Program-made: the position numbers and the translations under genes | In this document: positions 48,166-57,368 of the stretch, in pieces | Numbering within the stretch: position 1 is the stretch's first letter | Layout of the letters: each line of letters starts with the position of its first letter | The notes under the pieces: model-generated | Database searches by the model: none | Told to the model about the DNA's origin: nothing | Seen by the model: only the letters and a program-made list of their open reading frames with translations | Assembly (NCBI GenBank): GCA_030141605.1 | Contig: JAQGDQ010002388.1 | Span: 106,452-170,451 of the forward strand | Source of the DNA: Tubiluchus corallicola | Taxonomy: Eukaryota; Priapulida; Priapulimorpha; Priapulimorphida; Tubiluchidae | Direction: 5' to 3' | DNA: 64,000 nt

Positions 48166-49388
48166 AGCCGGCGCCTCTTTTTTCTTCTGTTCATGGGCTT
48201 AAGGAGGCGGCACGTGCGACCTTTTCCGTTTTTCCTCAATCGGTCACGATTTTAGGATCTACGGGATCTATTGGTCAGAGCGCTCTTGATATTATCCGGC
48301 AGCACAAAAAGCAATTTCACGTTGAGGCGTTAACAGCGAACAATAATCTTTCTCTTCTTATTGAGCAAGCGCGGTATTTTCGCCCGTCTTATGTTGCGAT
48401 TGCCAATGAGGCGCTTTATCCGGATTTAAAAGAGGCTTTAAAAGGGAGCAACATTCAATTGGGTGCCGGTGAATCCGCTGTTATAGAGGCGGCTTGTCGT
48501 CCTGCGGATCGTTTTGTATCGGCTATTGTTGGTATTGCTGGCTTAAAACCGACGTGGGCCGCTTTAGAGAATGGAACGCTTTTAGCGCTCGCAAATAAGG
48601 AAAGCTTGGTATGTGCCGGAGAGCTTATGGTATCTCATATTCAGAAGTATGGAGCGACTCTTCTTCCTGTTGATTCAGAGCATAGTGCGATTTTTCAAAC
48701 AATCGAGCCTCAGAATACACATTTGATACAATCGATTATTCTTACGGCTTCCGGAGGTCCTTTTCGGACCTTATCTCGTCAAGAAATGCGATTCGTTACA
48801 CCTCAGCAAGCGCTGGCGCACCCGAATTGGTCAATGGGGTCGAAAATTTCAATTGATTCAGCTTCTATGATGAATAAAGGGTTAGAATTTATAGAGGCTT
48901 TTTATTTATTTCCCGTTGAGGTGTCACAGATTGAAATTGTCATTCATCCTCAATCAATTCTTCATGGTGCTGTGACATATACGGAAGGAACTATGCTGGC
49001 GCATATGGGGTGGCCGGATATGAGGGCTCCTATTTCCTGGGCACTTTCATGGCCCAGCCGCATTCCTCTTGCAGTGAGGAATTTTCGCCTGACAGATATG
49101 AGTGATCTTACTTTTTTTGCGCCTGATATGGATCGTTTTCCCATGTTGTCTCTTGCCCAGGAGGCTTTGCGTACTGGCGGAAATATCCCTCTTGTGATGA
49201 ACGCGGCGAATGAAGTCGCCGTTGAAAGTTTTCTCGCAAAGAAAATCTGTTTTACGGATATGGCGTCAGTTATTGCTCATACGATGGAGACTGTAGAGAT
49301 TTCTCCTGTAGAATCGCTTGACCATATTTTTTATGAAGATGCGTGTGCCCGAAAAGTTGCAACTGCTTTTATAAAACGTTTACTATAG
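48162..49388 (+). CDS. dxr: 1-deoxy-D-xylulose 5-phosphate reductoisomerase
   Basis: Second enzyme of the MEP isoprenoid pathway; it feeds UppS encoded just upstream. NADPH-binding ILGSTGSIGQSALDII is near residue 25. Other motifs are LALANKESLVCAG near residue 143, PVDSEHSAIFQ near residue 170, LTASGGPFR near residue 200, and the flexible loop and metal region HPNWSMGSKISIDSASMMNKGLEFIEA near residue 223. ATG 48162 overlaps the cdsA stop in ATGA. At 408 aa it is of standard length apart from a slightly extended N-terminus. Confidence 0.95.
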   Translation: MKPAPLFSSVHGLKEAARATFSVFPQSVTILGSTGSIGQSALDIIRQHKKQFHVEALTANNNLSLLIEQARYFRPSYVAIANEALYPDLKEALKGSNIQLGAGESAVIEAACRPADRFVSAIVGIAGLKPTWAALENGTLLALANKESLVCAGELMVSHIQKYGATLLPVDSEHSAIFQTIEPQNTHLIQSIILTASGGPFRTLSRQEMRFVTPQQALAHPNWSMGSKISIDSASMMNKGLEFIEAFYLFPVEVSQIEIVIHPQSILHGAVTYTEGTMLAHMGWPDMRAPISWALSWPSRIPLAVRNFRLTDMSDLTFFAPDMDRFPMLSLAQEALRTGGNIPLVMNAANEVAVESFLAKKICFTDMASVIAHTMETVEISPVESLDHIFYEDACARKVATAFIKRLL

Positions 49389-49470
49389 GAATTTTATATT
49401 CTATAGTCTGTAAAAATCTATTTTTAAACTATTTCACTCTTCCGTTTGAAACACTGGAGAAATTTTCGTT

Positions 49471-50544
49471 ATGGCTCATACGTTATTAAGTTTTACTTGG
49501 AATTATATTCTTCTTTTTTTAATCATGCTGACAATTCTGATTTTTATTCATGAGTTTGGGCATTATATTATTGCACGCATTTGTGGTGTAACTGTTGAAA
49601 CTTTTTCCATAGGGTTTGGTCCCGAGATTTACGGGCATAATGATTCTCATAAAACGCGCTGGCGTATTTCCCTGATCCCTCTAGGCGGCTATGTCAAGCT
49701 TCTTGGGCAATTTGAAGATTACCCTCCGGAACGTGAAAAAGAGGCGTTTATAAAGAAAACAGTCGGCCAGAGGGCGGCGATTGTTTTTGCGGGTCCTGCT
49801 GTCAATTTCTTATTTGCGATCCTTGTATATAGCGCTGTTTATGGTTTTTTTGGTATTTCTCATCCAAGTTCTGTTATTGGTGAGATCGGGGAGGGCAGCG
49901 CTGCTAGCAGGGCCGGTCTGCAAGTTAACGATCATATTCTCAGTATTAACGAAAAAGAAACACGCTATTTTAACGATATCGCAACGATCGTTCAGAAAAA
50001 TCCTGAAGCAGAGCTTCTTTTTAAGGTCCTGCGGGGAAGCGAAATTTTTGAATTACCTGTCACGCCCGATAGCCGTGTTATGGACGGGAAAACTATGGGT
50101 TTTATCAACATACGCCCTCATTCTGATTATATTATTTATGAGCCTGTTAGCAATCCTTTTCAAGCGCTTACGATGGGCATGGAAAAAACCCTTTTTCTTG
50201 GCGCGGAGATTTATAAATTCCTTGGTAGTTTTATCCTAGGAAAACAAAAAGGAGAAGATATTGGCGGGCCTATCCGTATCGCCCAGGTTTCAGGTGAGAT
50301 TGCCAATCAGGGTTTAGTCCCCTGGCTTAGCTTTCTTGCTTTTATTTCCTTGAATTTATGTATTGTAAATTTGCTTCCTATTCCTGGTCTGGATGGCTGG
50401 TATCTTATTACCTATGCGATTGAAAAGCTCGCGAGGAAACCGCTTCACAAAAAAGTGCAGGAATATGCTTTAGTTGCTGGTATAGGCTTTATTTTTATCT
50501 TGTTTGTTTTATTGATATTTAATGATATTAAAAACGTTTTTTAA
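49471..50544 (+). CDS. rseP: Site-2 intramembrane metalloprotease RseP
   Basis: Cleaves anti-sigma factors and signal-peptide remnants within the inner membrane (M50). The first helix carries the zinc motif FIHEFGHYIIAR near residue 27. A single PDZ domain spans residues about 115-205 (IGEGSAASRAGLQVNDHILSINE). The second catalytic motif is NLLPIPGLDGWYL near residue 300, where the third ligand Asp of LDG is intact but the usual following Gly is Trp. At 357 aa it has one PDZ, as in many alphaproteobacteria. It lies between dxr and bamA. Confidence 0.93.
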   Translation: MAHTLLSFTWNYILLFLIMLTILIFIHEFGHYIIARICGVTVETFSIGFGPEIYGHNDSHKTRWRISLIPLGGYVKLLGQFEDYPPEREKEAFIKKTVGQRAAIVFAGPAVNFLFAILVYSAVYGFFGISHPSSVIGEIGEGSAASRAGLQVNDHILSINEKETRYFNDIATIVQKNPEAELLFKVLRGSEIFELPVTPDSRVMDGKTMGFINIRPHSDYIIYEPVSNPFQALTMGMEKTLFLGAEIYKFLGSFILGKQKGEDIGGPIRIAQVSGEIANQGLVPWLSFLAFISLNLCIVNLLPIPGLDGWYLITYAIEKLARKPLHKKVQEYALVAGIGFIFILFVLLIFNDIKNVF

Positions 50545-50773
50545 CAATAGAAAGCTGTGAGTTCATCGCCTTTAACAGTTGAGTGATTATTCTTCTGAAA
50601 GGCAAAATTCGCCAAGTATAATGGGCAGCTGCTTTTGTTTATAGGCATCTGAGAGAAAATTTTTAGCGCAATTATGTAATAACTTGCTTTTAGAAGCAAT
50701 TTTGTTATTAATAGTTATAGTGATTAATTTCTCTGCGTTTTACTTTATTTTTTATCATACATAAGAGGATACA

Positions 50774-53065
50774 ATGGAAGAACGTACTGCGCCTTTTTCA
50801 AAAATTGTTTTTATTCTTTCTTTGGCTGCCGTGATATTTTCGCCAGCTTCTTTCGCTCAGCTGTCCCCTACACTCTATGATATTGAAGTTATTGGAGCGC
50901 AGAGAACCGAAGAAGGAACAGTAAAATCATACCTGGATATCCGTGTTGGAGATATAATTACAGAAGAAAAAATCAATAATTCTTTAAAGCAACTTTTTGC
51001 GACGGGGCTTTTTACTGATGTCACTATAGAGCGGCACGGAAATGTTTTAGTCGTCAATCTTATTGAAAACCCGACTGTTAATACGATTTCCTTTGAGGGC
51101 AATAAGAAAATTAGTGATGATATTCTTAAGAGAGAGACTATCCTATCGTCCCGGGTTATTTATACACAGGCTCGTTTACAGCGTGATATTGAGCGCATTT
51201 TATCTCTTTACCAGCGCAGTGGCTATCAATCTGTCTCTGTTATTCCTCATACGGCTTCTTTGGATCATAACAGGATTGACCTTACTTTTGAGATTGACGA
51301 GGGAAAGCGGACGGGTATTTCCTCTATTCGCTTTATTGGTAACGAAGTTTTTAGCGACAGGCGTTTACGCAATATTATTCGCACCTCAGAAAGTCGCTGG
51401 TACAAGTTTTTTTCCTCAACGGATATTTACGATGTTGATCAAGTTCGTTATGACGAGGAGTTATTACGCCGTTATTATCTTCGCAAGGGGTATCTTGATT
51501 TTCAATCAATTTCAGCGATCGGAGAATTATCACCGGATCAGGGGAGTTTTTATCTGACTTACAGTGTCAGTGAGGGGGTTCGTTATAAAGTCGCTTCAGT
51601 CAGCACGGACATAGAGCTGAAAAATCTTGATGAGTCGGCTATTTTTTCCGCTATTTCTCATATTAAAGTGAATAAATGGTACGATGACAGGGAAATTGAA
51701 AGAGCTGTTACAGAGCTTGTAAAAAGACTTGACGTATTAAATTATCAATTTTATGAGGTCACACCCTATCTTCGTCGAGATCCTGCAAACCAAACGGTTG
51801 ATATAACATTTTCCTTTCAAGAAGGATCGCCTGTTTTTGTGGAGCGTATTGATATTGTAGGGAATGTTCGAACGCAAGATAATGTTTTACGTCGCATTTT
51901 CACCTTTGCGGAAGGGGATGCTTACCAGCGAGAGAAAGTCGCCTTATCTAAGCGTAAATTAGAAGGAATGGATTATTTTAAAAGCGTTGCTGTAGATGTG
52001 ACTCCTGGGAGCTCGCCTGACCGTGTTGTGATAAAAACGAGTGTTGCGGAAAAATCGACAGGTTCTCTTATGATTGGCGCTGGTTACTCTTCTTTGGATG
52101 GTTTTATTGCCGAAGCGTCTCTTCGAGAGCGTAATTTTTTAGGTACAGGGTATGAGGCTTATACAACCTTCCGAGCCGCTGAGAGCAATTCATCTTTTTC
52201 TGCTGGTATTGTTTCACCGTGGTTTCTTGACAGGAACGTGCGTGTAGGTATGGATGGTTTTTATATCAACGAATCTTATGATAGCAGCTCTTATACAGAG
52301 AGAAAAGTCGGAGGGTCTCTTCATGCGACCTATCTTTTGACCCCGTCGATTTCTCAGGGGTGGCGTTATACGCTTTATGAGAATAATATTCAAAGCTTTG
52401 ATACGAATACCTCTCCTCTTATTGTGGATAATGAAGAGCGGGATCGGGTTTTTTCAGCGGTTGCTCACACGCTTTCCTGGAGAACCACGGATAGTGTTCG
52501 TCGTCCGACAGAAGGGCATTTTATCACACTTGTGACAGAACTTGCCGGTATTGGCGGCAATGCGAAATATGTCAGTAATATTCTTTCAATGGCGAAATAT
52601 TTTGAAGTTACCGACAACACCGTTTTTTCTTTAAGTGGTCGAACGGGATATATTACTGGAATCAACAACACTGATACGAGTATTCGCGATCGTTTTTTCC
52701 TTGGCGGCTCAAGCCTAAGAGGATTTTCTTATGCCGGTATTGGACCGCGTGATAGTATTACGGATGATTCTCTTGGTGGCGAATGGATGTATAAAGCGAC
52801 AGCGCAACTGGACTTTCCTTTATCCGCGACGAAAAATCTAGGAATTGGGGGGCGTATTTTTGCTGATTTTGGTTCTATTGGGCAGGTTCCTTATGACTCT
52901 CCCGAGCGTATTCACGATAGCGGGTCGATTCGGGCTTCTGTTGGAATGGGTTTAACGTGGGATTCTCCGATGGGGCCGATTGGTATTGATTATGGCTACC
53001 CTATTCAGAAAGAAAATTATGATAGAACCGAGCGGTTATTTATCAGCTTTGGCACATTCTTTTAG
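50774..53065 (+). CDS. bamA: Outer membrane assembly factor BamA
   Basis: Core of the machine that folds beta-barrel proteins into the outer membrane. A signal peptide (residues 1-34, ending SFA) precedes five POTRA domains (residues about 36-430, for example YDIEVIGAQRTEEGTVKSYLDI and VERIDIVGNVRTQDNVLRRIF). The Omp85 barrel follows, with FFLGGSSLRGFSYAGIGPRD near residue 640, the conserved (V/I)RGF loop. The C-terminus ends FGTFF, with the terminal aromatic needed for insertion. A 229-bp AT-rich gap separates it from rseP. Confidence 0.96.
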   Translation: MEERTAPFSKIVFILSLAAVIFSPASFAQLSPTLYDIEVIGAQRTEEGTVKSYLDIRVGDIITEEKINNSLKQLFATGLFTDVTIERHGNVLVVNLIENPTVNTISFEGNKKISDDILKRETILSSRVIYTQARLQRDIERILSLYQRSGYQSVSVIPHTASLDHNRIDLTFEIDEGKRTGISSIRFIGNEVFSDRRLRNIIRTSESRWYKFFSSTDIYDVDQVRYDEELLRRYYLRKGYLDFQSISAIGELSPDQGSFYLTYSVSEGVRYKVASVSTDIELKNLDESAIFSAISHIKVNKWYDDREIERAVTELVKRLDVLNYQFYEVTPYLRRDPANQTVDITFSFQEGSPVFVERIDIVGNVRTQDNVLRRIFTFAEGDAYQREKVALSKRKLEGMDYFKSVAVDVTPGSSPDRVVIKTSVAEKSTGSLMIGAGYSSLDGFIAEASLRERNFLGTGYEAYTTFRAAESNSSFSAGIVSPWFLDRNVRVGMDGFYINESYDSSSYTERKVGGSLHATYLLTPSISQGWRYTLYENNIQSFDTNTSPLIVDNEERDRVFSAVAHTLSWRTTDSVRRPTEGHFITLVTELAGIGGNAKYVSNILSMAKYFEVTDNTVFSLSGRTGYITGINNTDTSIRDRFFLGGSSLRGFSYAGIGPRDSITDDSLGGEWMYKATAQLDFPLSATKNLGIGGRIFADFGSIGQVPYDSPERIHDSGSIRASVGMGLTWDSPMGPIGIDYGYPIQKENYDRTERLFISFGTFF

Positions 53066-53141
53066 AAATGGTTTCTTGACATTATCAATTATGGTAGAGT
53101 TGATCGGTTATTGACCGGCTTTATCACATCCTTTTAGAAAT
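53015..53141 (+). repeat. Imperfect direct repeat: bamA 3' end and a decayed copy 72 bp downstream
   Basis: The last 51 bp of bamA plus 5 bp (53015-53070) are repeated at 53087-53142 with a 72-bp offset and roughly 80% identity. Copy one encodes YDRTERLFISFGTFF and a TAG stop. Copy two encodes YGRVDRLLTGFITSF and a TAG stop, and both run on into AAATG. The second copy is thus a decayed duplicate of the BamA C-terminal strand. Confidence 0.8.
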
Positions 53142-53287
53142 GACTCCAAAGGAGTTCCAAATATGAAACTTTTAATGTTTGTTTTTAGCAAAAATGGTAT
53201 TTTTTAAAAGAAAATCATTGTTTTTTTGCTGTATATTTTCTACTATTTTAGTATAAATTTACGATAATTATTGGAATAATTGCTCTT

Positions 53288-53947
53288 ATGTTATTGTTAC
53301 AGAACCGCGTATTTATGCCGATTTTAGCTTTTTTTACTCTTTTTATTCCCTTATTTTCTTTTGCGGAAACCGAGCAGGATATTTTAAATTCTCCGCCTGT
53401 TATTAAATTTTCACCTTCTTCTTCTGATTCAATAGAAAAACCGATTGATTCTCCCTCCTCTACTGCGCCATTTTCCTATACTTTTGGTATCATTGATGCA
53501 TCAGCGATTCGGCTTCGTTCATTGGCTATGCAGAGTATTTACAAGCAGCTCACAGAACATAGAAACAGGCTCCAGGCTATTGCTCTTGAAGAACAAAATG
53601 AGCTGCAACAGGCCCATCTTAACCTTAACAATCGTCGATCAGAATTAACATTGGAAGCCTATACAAAAGAGCGAAAAATCTTTGAAGAGCGTGTGAACAG
53701 ACTTCAAAAAAAAAGCCAAAAAAAACAAATTATTCTTGAGCATTCTCTTGAAACCGCTGTAAACTATGTGGAAGAATATGTGAATACTATTCTGCTAGAT
53801 ATTATTCAAGAAAAAAATATAAATCTAATCTTCCAGAAACAGTATCTAACCTACTGGCAACCTGAGCATGACTTAACAGATATAATTATTCAGCGCTTAA
53901 ATGATATTTTATCAACTGTAGAACTTGTAGTAGAAATGGAAGAATAA
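53288..53947 (+). CDS. skp: Periplasmic OmpH/Skp-family chaperone
   Basis: Holds unfolded outer-membrane proteins on their way to BamA. The 219-aa protein has a signal peptide (residues 1-28, ending FSFAE). A Ser/Pro linker follows, then FGIIDASAIRLRSLAMQSIYKQL near residue 67 and a long charged coiled coil (residues about 85-170) typical of Skp tentacles. The C-terminal region NLIFQKQYLTYWQPEHDLTDIIIQRLN corresponds to the body domain. It lies between bamA and lpxD, its usual place. Confidence 0.88.
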   Translation: MLLLQNRVFMPILAFFTLFIPLFSFAETEQDILNSPPVIKFSPSSSDSIEKPIDSPSSTAPFSYTFGIIDASAIRLRSLAMQSIYKQLTEHRNRLQAIALEEQNELQQAHLNLNNRRSELTLEAYTKERKIFEERVNRLQKKSQKKQIILEHSLETAVNYVEEYVNTILLDIIQEKNINLIFQKQYLTYWQPEHDLTDIIIQRLNDILSTVELVVEMEE

Positions 53948-55008
53948 TGGCTGATCCTAGGTTTTTTAAAAAGCATGCCCCTTTAAAGTTGGAAGAAATT
54001 GCTCAAAAAATTAATGCAGATATTCATACTTCTTCTGAAAAACATAAATCTTTTCTTTTGAAAGATCTTGCGTCTCTCAAAGAAGCTCGTTCTGAAGATC
54101 TGTCTTTCCTTATAAACAAAAGCTATTTGGAAGATTTTAAAACATCTCAGGCAGGCGCTTGTATTATCGATCCGCAATTTATCGACTATGCTCCCCCTCA
54201 TATGTTTCTCTTGTTAACAAAAACTCCCTACCATGCATGGGCTTTAGCGACACAAATTTTCTATCCGTATACCATTCCCTCCGCTTCTATTGCACCAACA
54301 GCAACTATTGATCCTTCGGCCACTGTTGGCAATAATTGCTATATTGAAGCCGGTGCCGTTATTCAGCAAAACGCTATTATTGGTAACGAATGCCATATTT
54401 GCTCTAATAGCGTTATTGGAAAAGGAGTTATTCTTGGTAGTAATTGCTATATCGGCCCAAACGCCTCTATCTTATACACAAAAGCTGGCAATAATGTTAG
54501 AATTCATAGTGGAGCTTCAATCGGACAAGATGGTTTTGGTTTTGATACAAGCCATGGACAAGCTGAAAAAATTATGCAAATTGGACGTGTTATTATTGAA
54601 GACAATGTTGAAATTGGTGCCAACACAACAATTGATAGAGGCGCTATTACTGATACTGTTATTAAAGAGGGAACACAAATTGATAACCTTGTCCAAATTG
54701 CTCACAACGTCCATGTTGGAAAGCAATGTATCCTTGTTTCTCAAGTAGGTGTTGCTGGAACAAGCCATCTGGAGGATTACGTTGTCCTAGGAGGACAAGC
54801 TGGAGTTTCAGGCCATTTACGAATTGGCACTGGTGCTCAAATAGGTGCACAAGCTGGGGTTATGCGTAATATCTCCCCCAAAGAAATTGTCATAGGGACA
54901 CCTGCTTTTCCCATAAAAGAATTCTGGCGTAGAGTAGCCACATTATCAAAAATAACTAAATCCCGCTGTAAAACTTGGAAACATCCAGAGAGTAATAATA
55001 ATGAGTGA
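53947..55008 (+). CDS. lpxD: UDP-3-O-(3-hydroxyacyl)glucosamine N-acyltransferase LpxD
   Basis: Adds the second acyl chain in lipid A synthesis. An N-terminal uridine-binding domain (residues about 15-100, KDLASLKEARSEDLSFL) is followed by a left-handed beta-helix of hexapeptide repeats. It has IHSGASIGQDGFGFD near residue 185, IGANTTIDRGAITDT near residue 220 and the catalytic His in IAHNVHVGK near residue 253. At 353 aa it is full length. It starts on the last base of the skp stop and overlaps fabZ by 8 bp. Base use differs from upstream genes: far fewer G-ending codons. Confidence 0.95.
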   Translation: MADPRFFKKHAPLKLEEIAQKINADIHTSSEKHKSFLLKDLASLKEARSEDLSFLINKSYLEDFKTSQAGACIIDPQFIDYAPPHMFLLLTKTPYHAWALATQIFYPYTIPSASIAPTATIDPSATVGNNCYIEAGAVIQQNAIIGNECHICSNSVIGKGVILGSNCYIGPNASILYTKAGNNVRIHSGASIGQDGFGFDTSHGQAEKIMQIGRVIIEDNVEIGANTTIDRGAITDTVIKEGTQIDNLVQIAHNVHVGKQCILVSQVGVAGTSHLEDYVVLGGQAGVSGHLRIGTGAQIGAQAGVMRNISPKEIVIGTPAFPIKEFWRRVATLSKITKSRCKTWKHPESNNNE

Positions 55009-55453
55009 GTTCTATAAGACTATTGATATTGAAGAAATTCAAACCTTAATTCCTCATCGCTATCCCTTCTTGCTTGTAGATAAAGTGCAATGTATAGAAG
55101 AAGGTGAAGAAGGTGTAGGAGTTAAAAACGTCACTATAAATGAGCCTTTTTTTCCAGGGCATTTCCCCAGTTATGCCGTTATGCCGGGTGTCCTTATTAT
55201 TGAAGCAATGGCTCAAACCGCTGCTATTATAGTTGTCGACAGCCTTCACAACCCTAAGCAGGAACGAAAAGTCTATTTCATGGGAATTGATAATGCTCGA
55301 TTCCGAAACCCTGTCATTCCAGGAGATAAGCTCCATATTCATGTGAAAAAATTACAAACAAGACGAAATGTATGGAAATTCCAAGGAACTGCAAAAGTTA
55401 ATAGTAAGATAACTGCAGAAGCAACTTTCATGGCTATGATTATGGATGCATAA
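55001..55453 (+). CDS. fabZ: 3-hydroxyacyl-ACP dehydratase FabZ
   Basis: Dehydrates 3-hydroxyacyl-ACP in fatty acid elongation. The 150-aa hot-dog protein shows LIPHRYPFLLVDKV near residue 16, the catalytic His in FFPGHFPSYAVMPGVLIIEAMAQ near residue 53 (with the Glu of IEAMAQ) and FRNPVIPGDKL near residue 103. It sits between lpxD and lpxA, sharing 3-hydroxyacyl-ACP substrate with them. Confidence 0.96.
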   Translation: MSEFYKTIDIEEIQTLIPHRYPFLLVDKVQCIEEGEEGVGVKNVTINEPFFPGHFPSYAVMPGVLIIEAMAQTAAIIVVDSLHNPKQERKVYFMGIDNARFRNPVIPGDKLHIHVKKLQTRRNVWKFQGTAKVNSKITAEATFMAMIMDA

Positions 55454-55539
55454 ACAAATATTGAAACTAGCCAAAGAACATAAAATTTATAAAAAACACT
55501 CTAAAATAGCCAGAAAAATACTATAACCATGGAGATAAA

Positions 55540-56337
55540 ATGAGTATAATACATCCAACCGCGATTATCGAAACTGGCGCAATAATTGGCAACAATGTCT
55601 CCATAGGCCCATGGTGTCATATCGGCCCAAACGTCACTATTAACAATAATGTCACATTACAATCTCATATTGTTGTTCAAGGAATAACACATATTAAAGA
55701 GAATGTCTGTATATGGCCTTGGGCTGCCATAGGACTACCTCCTCAAGACCTAAAATATAATAATGAGCCCTCTTCCCTAGTTATTGGTAAAAATACACAA
55801 ATCAGAGAGCATACAACCCTCCACACTGGAACAGAAGGCGGAGGCATGCTTACCACTATTGGTGAAAATTGCCTTATTATGGTGGGTGCACACGTTGCAC
55901 ACGATTGCACTATTGGAAATAATGTTATTCTCGTCAACAATGCAACTCTCGCTGGCCATGTAACAATTAAAGATCAAGCCGTTATTGGTGGTCTTGCTGC
56001 TATCCACCAGTTTGTTCGAATTGGTGAATATGCAATGATTGGTGGTATGTGTGGCGTAGAGAAAGATGTTGTTCCCTTCGCAACTGTAGCAGGAAATCGC
56101 GCTAAAATCGCTGGCCTTAATCTTATTGGGCTTCAAAGACGCAATTTCTCCCGAAAAGAAATTCATACTCTTCAAAAAGCTTTTAACCAGCTTTTTTTCC
56201 CAAAATATAACGAAGAATCAACCTCTTTTACAGAACGTTTGAATACTGTAAAACAATCGTTTGGAAACGAAAAAATAGTCACGATACTTCTTCAGTTTCT
56301 TGAAGAAAAGTCAAAACGAGGAATATGCCAAAAATAG
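55540..56337 (+). CDS. lpxA: UDP-N-acetylglucosamine acyltransferase LpxA
   Basis: First step of lipid A synthesis: 3-O-acylation of UDP-GlcNAc. It starts [26 protein letters not shown] and continues as a hexapeptide beta-helix. The conserved [14 protein letters not shown] is near residue 88, the catalytic His in VGAHVAHDC near residue 122 and [16 protein letters not shown] near residue 155. The C-terminal helical cap has [11 protein letters not shown]. At 265 aa it is of standard length. It follows fabZ after 86 bp with no promoter recognised. Confidence 0.96.
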   Translation: MSIIHPTAIIETGAIIGNNVSIGPWCHIGPNVTINNNVTLQSHIVVQGITHIKENVCIWPWAAIGLPPQDLKYNNEPSSLVIGKNTQIREHTTLHTGTEGGGMLTTIGENCLIMVGAHVAHDCTIGNNVILVNNATLAGHVTIKDQAVIGGLAAIHQFVRIGEYAMIGGMCGVEKDVVPFATVAGNRAKIAGLNLIGLQRRNFSRKEIHTLQKAFNQLFFPKYNEESTSFTERLNTVKQSFGNEKIVTILLQFLEEKSKRGICQK

Positions 56338-56435
56338 TTTTCAACCACCTTTTATAGCCTTTTAGGCATAGGGACATTTCCAATCCCTTAAGCAAGACTC
56401 CTTATAAAAGCAATGAAAAAAAAGAGAATGCCATT

Positions 56436-57260
56436 ATGGTAAATAAAAAAATAACAGGGAAATTAGCAATCCTTGCTGGTAGAGGAAGCCTTCCACGAGA
56501 AATTATCGCTATCTGTAAAAAAGAACAAATAGATTTTCTTGTCATTTCTTTCCAAGGGCAGACAGAAGAAGAAACTATCAAAAACCTCCCTTATTTTGAA
56601 GATGACCTCTCAAAACCTTCCAAGATTCTAAAAAAGCTTCACAGTGAAAATGTAAAAAATATTATTATGGCCGGCTCTTTAAAGCGTCCTTCATTTCTGA
56701 GATTAATGCTTGATCCTTGGGCTCGCAAATTACTGAAACATATTGGAAGCCAGGCTTTTGGCGATAATGGTCTTCTTAAAGGTATTATTGAAGAGCTTGA
56801 AATAGAAGGCTTTACTGTCCTAAGCATTGATCATTTCCTCCCAAATATGTTAGCACCTGCAGGAATCATAGGAGCTCTACAGCCAACAAAAGAAGATTGG
56901 GATGATATTAAGAGAGGAAAATTTGCAGCTAAACTCCTTGGGGAATTAGATATTGGACAAGGAGTCGTCGTACAGCAAGGCGTAATTTTGGCTGTTGAAG
57001 CTATAGAAGGAACAGATGAAATGCTGAAGAGGTGCAAGAATCTTCAAATGGAAGGAAAAGGTGGCGTACTTGTCAAAACTATAAAACCACAGCAAGAGCG
57101 ACGTGCAGATCTTCCATCTATTGGACCTGATACTGTTATTAATGCAGTAGAATCTGGGTTACGCGGAATCGCTGTGGAAAGTGGTTCATCTCTTCTTCTT
57201 CAGCGAGAAAAACTTATAAAAATAGCAAATAAGCATAAGCTTTTCATCATTGCTTTCTAA
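56436..57260 (+). CDS. lpxI: UDP-2,3-diacylglucosamine pyrophosphatase LpxI
   Basis: Hydrolyses UDP-2,3-diacylglucosamine to lipid X; the alphaproteobacterial replacement for LpxH (formerly DUF1009). Landmarks are LAILAGRGSLPREII near residue 10, IIMAGSLKRPSFLRL near residue 75, GDNGLLKGIIEELE near residue 108, HFLPNMLAPAGIIG near residue 137 and VVVQQGVILAVEAIEGTDEML near residue 176. At 274 aa it is full length. lpxB, which normally follows, is absent; the next gene converges from the other strand. Confidence 0.93.
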   Translation: MVNKKITGKLAILAGRGSLPREIIAICKKEQIDFLVISFQGQTEEETIKNLPYFEDDLSKPSKILKKLHSENVKNIIMAGSLKRPSFLRLMLDPWARKLLKHIGSQAFGDNGLLKGIIEELEIEGFTVLSIDHFLPNMLAPAGIIGALQPTKEDWDDIKRGKFAAKLLGELDIGQGVVVQQGVILAVEAIEGTDEMLKRCKNLQMEGKGGVLVKTIKPQQERRADLPSIGPDTVINAVESGLRGIAVESGSSLLLQREKLIKIANKHKLFIIAF

Positions 57261-57368
57261 TAGCCACTTTTGGGTTAACATACCTTCAAATTGAGTAGGC
57301 TCAAACTTTAATGAATAGAATTAGTTGAGCAAATATGAATTAGAATAAAACTTATCCTATATCAATCG

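Noticed and set aside
53066-53287. dif recombination site at the composition switch
   Set aside because: No 28-bp sequence resembling the XerC/XerD half-sites was visible by eye in the gap.
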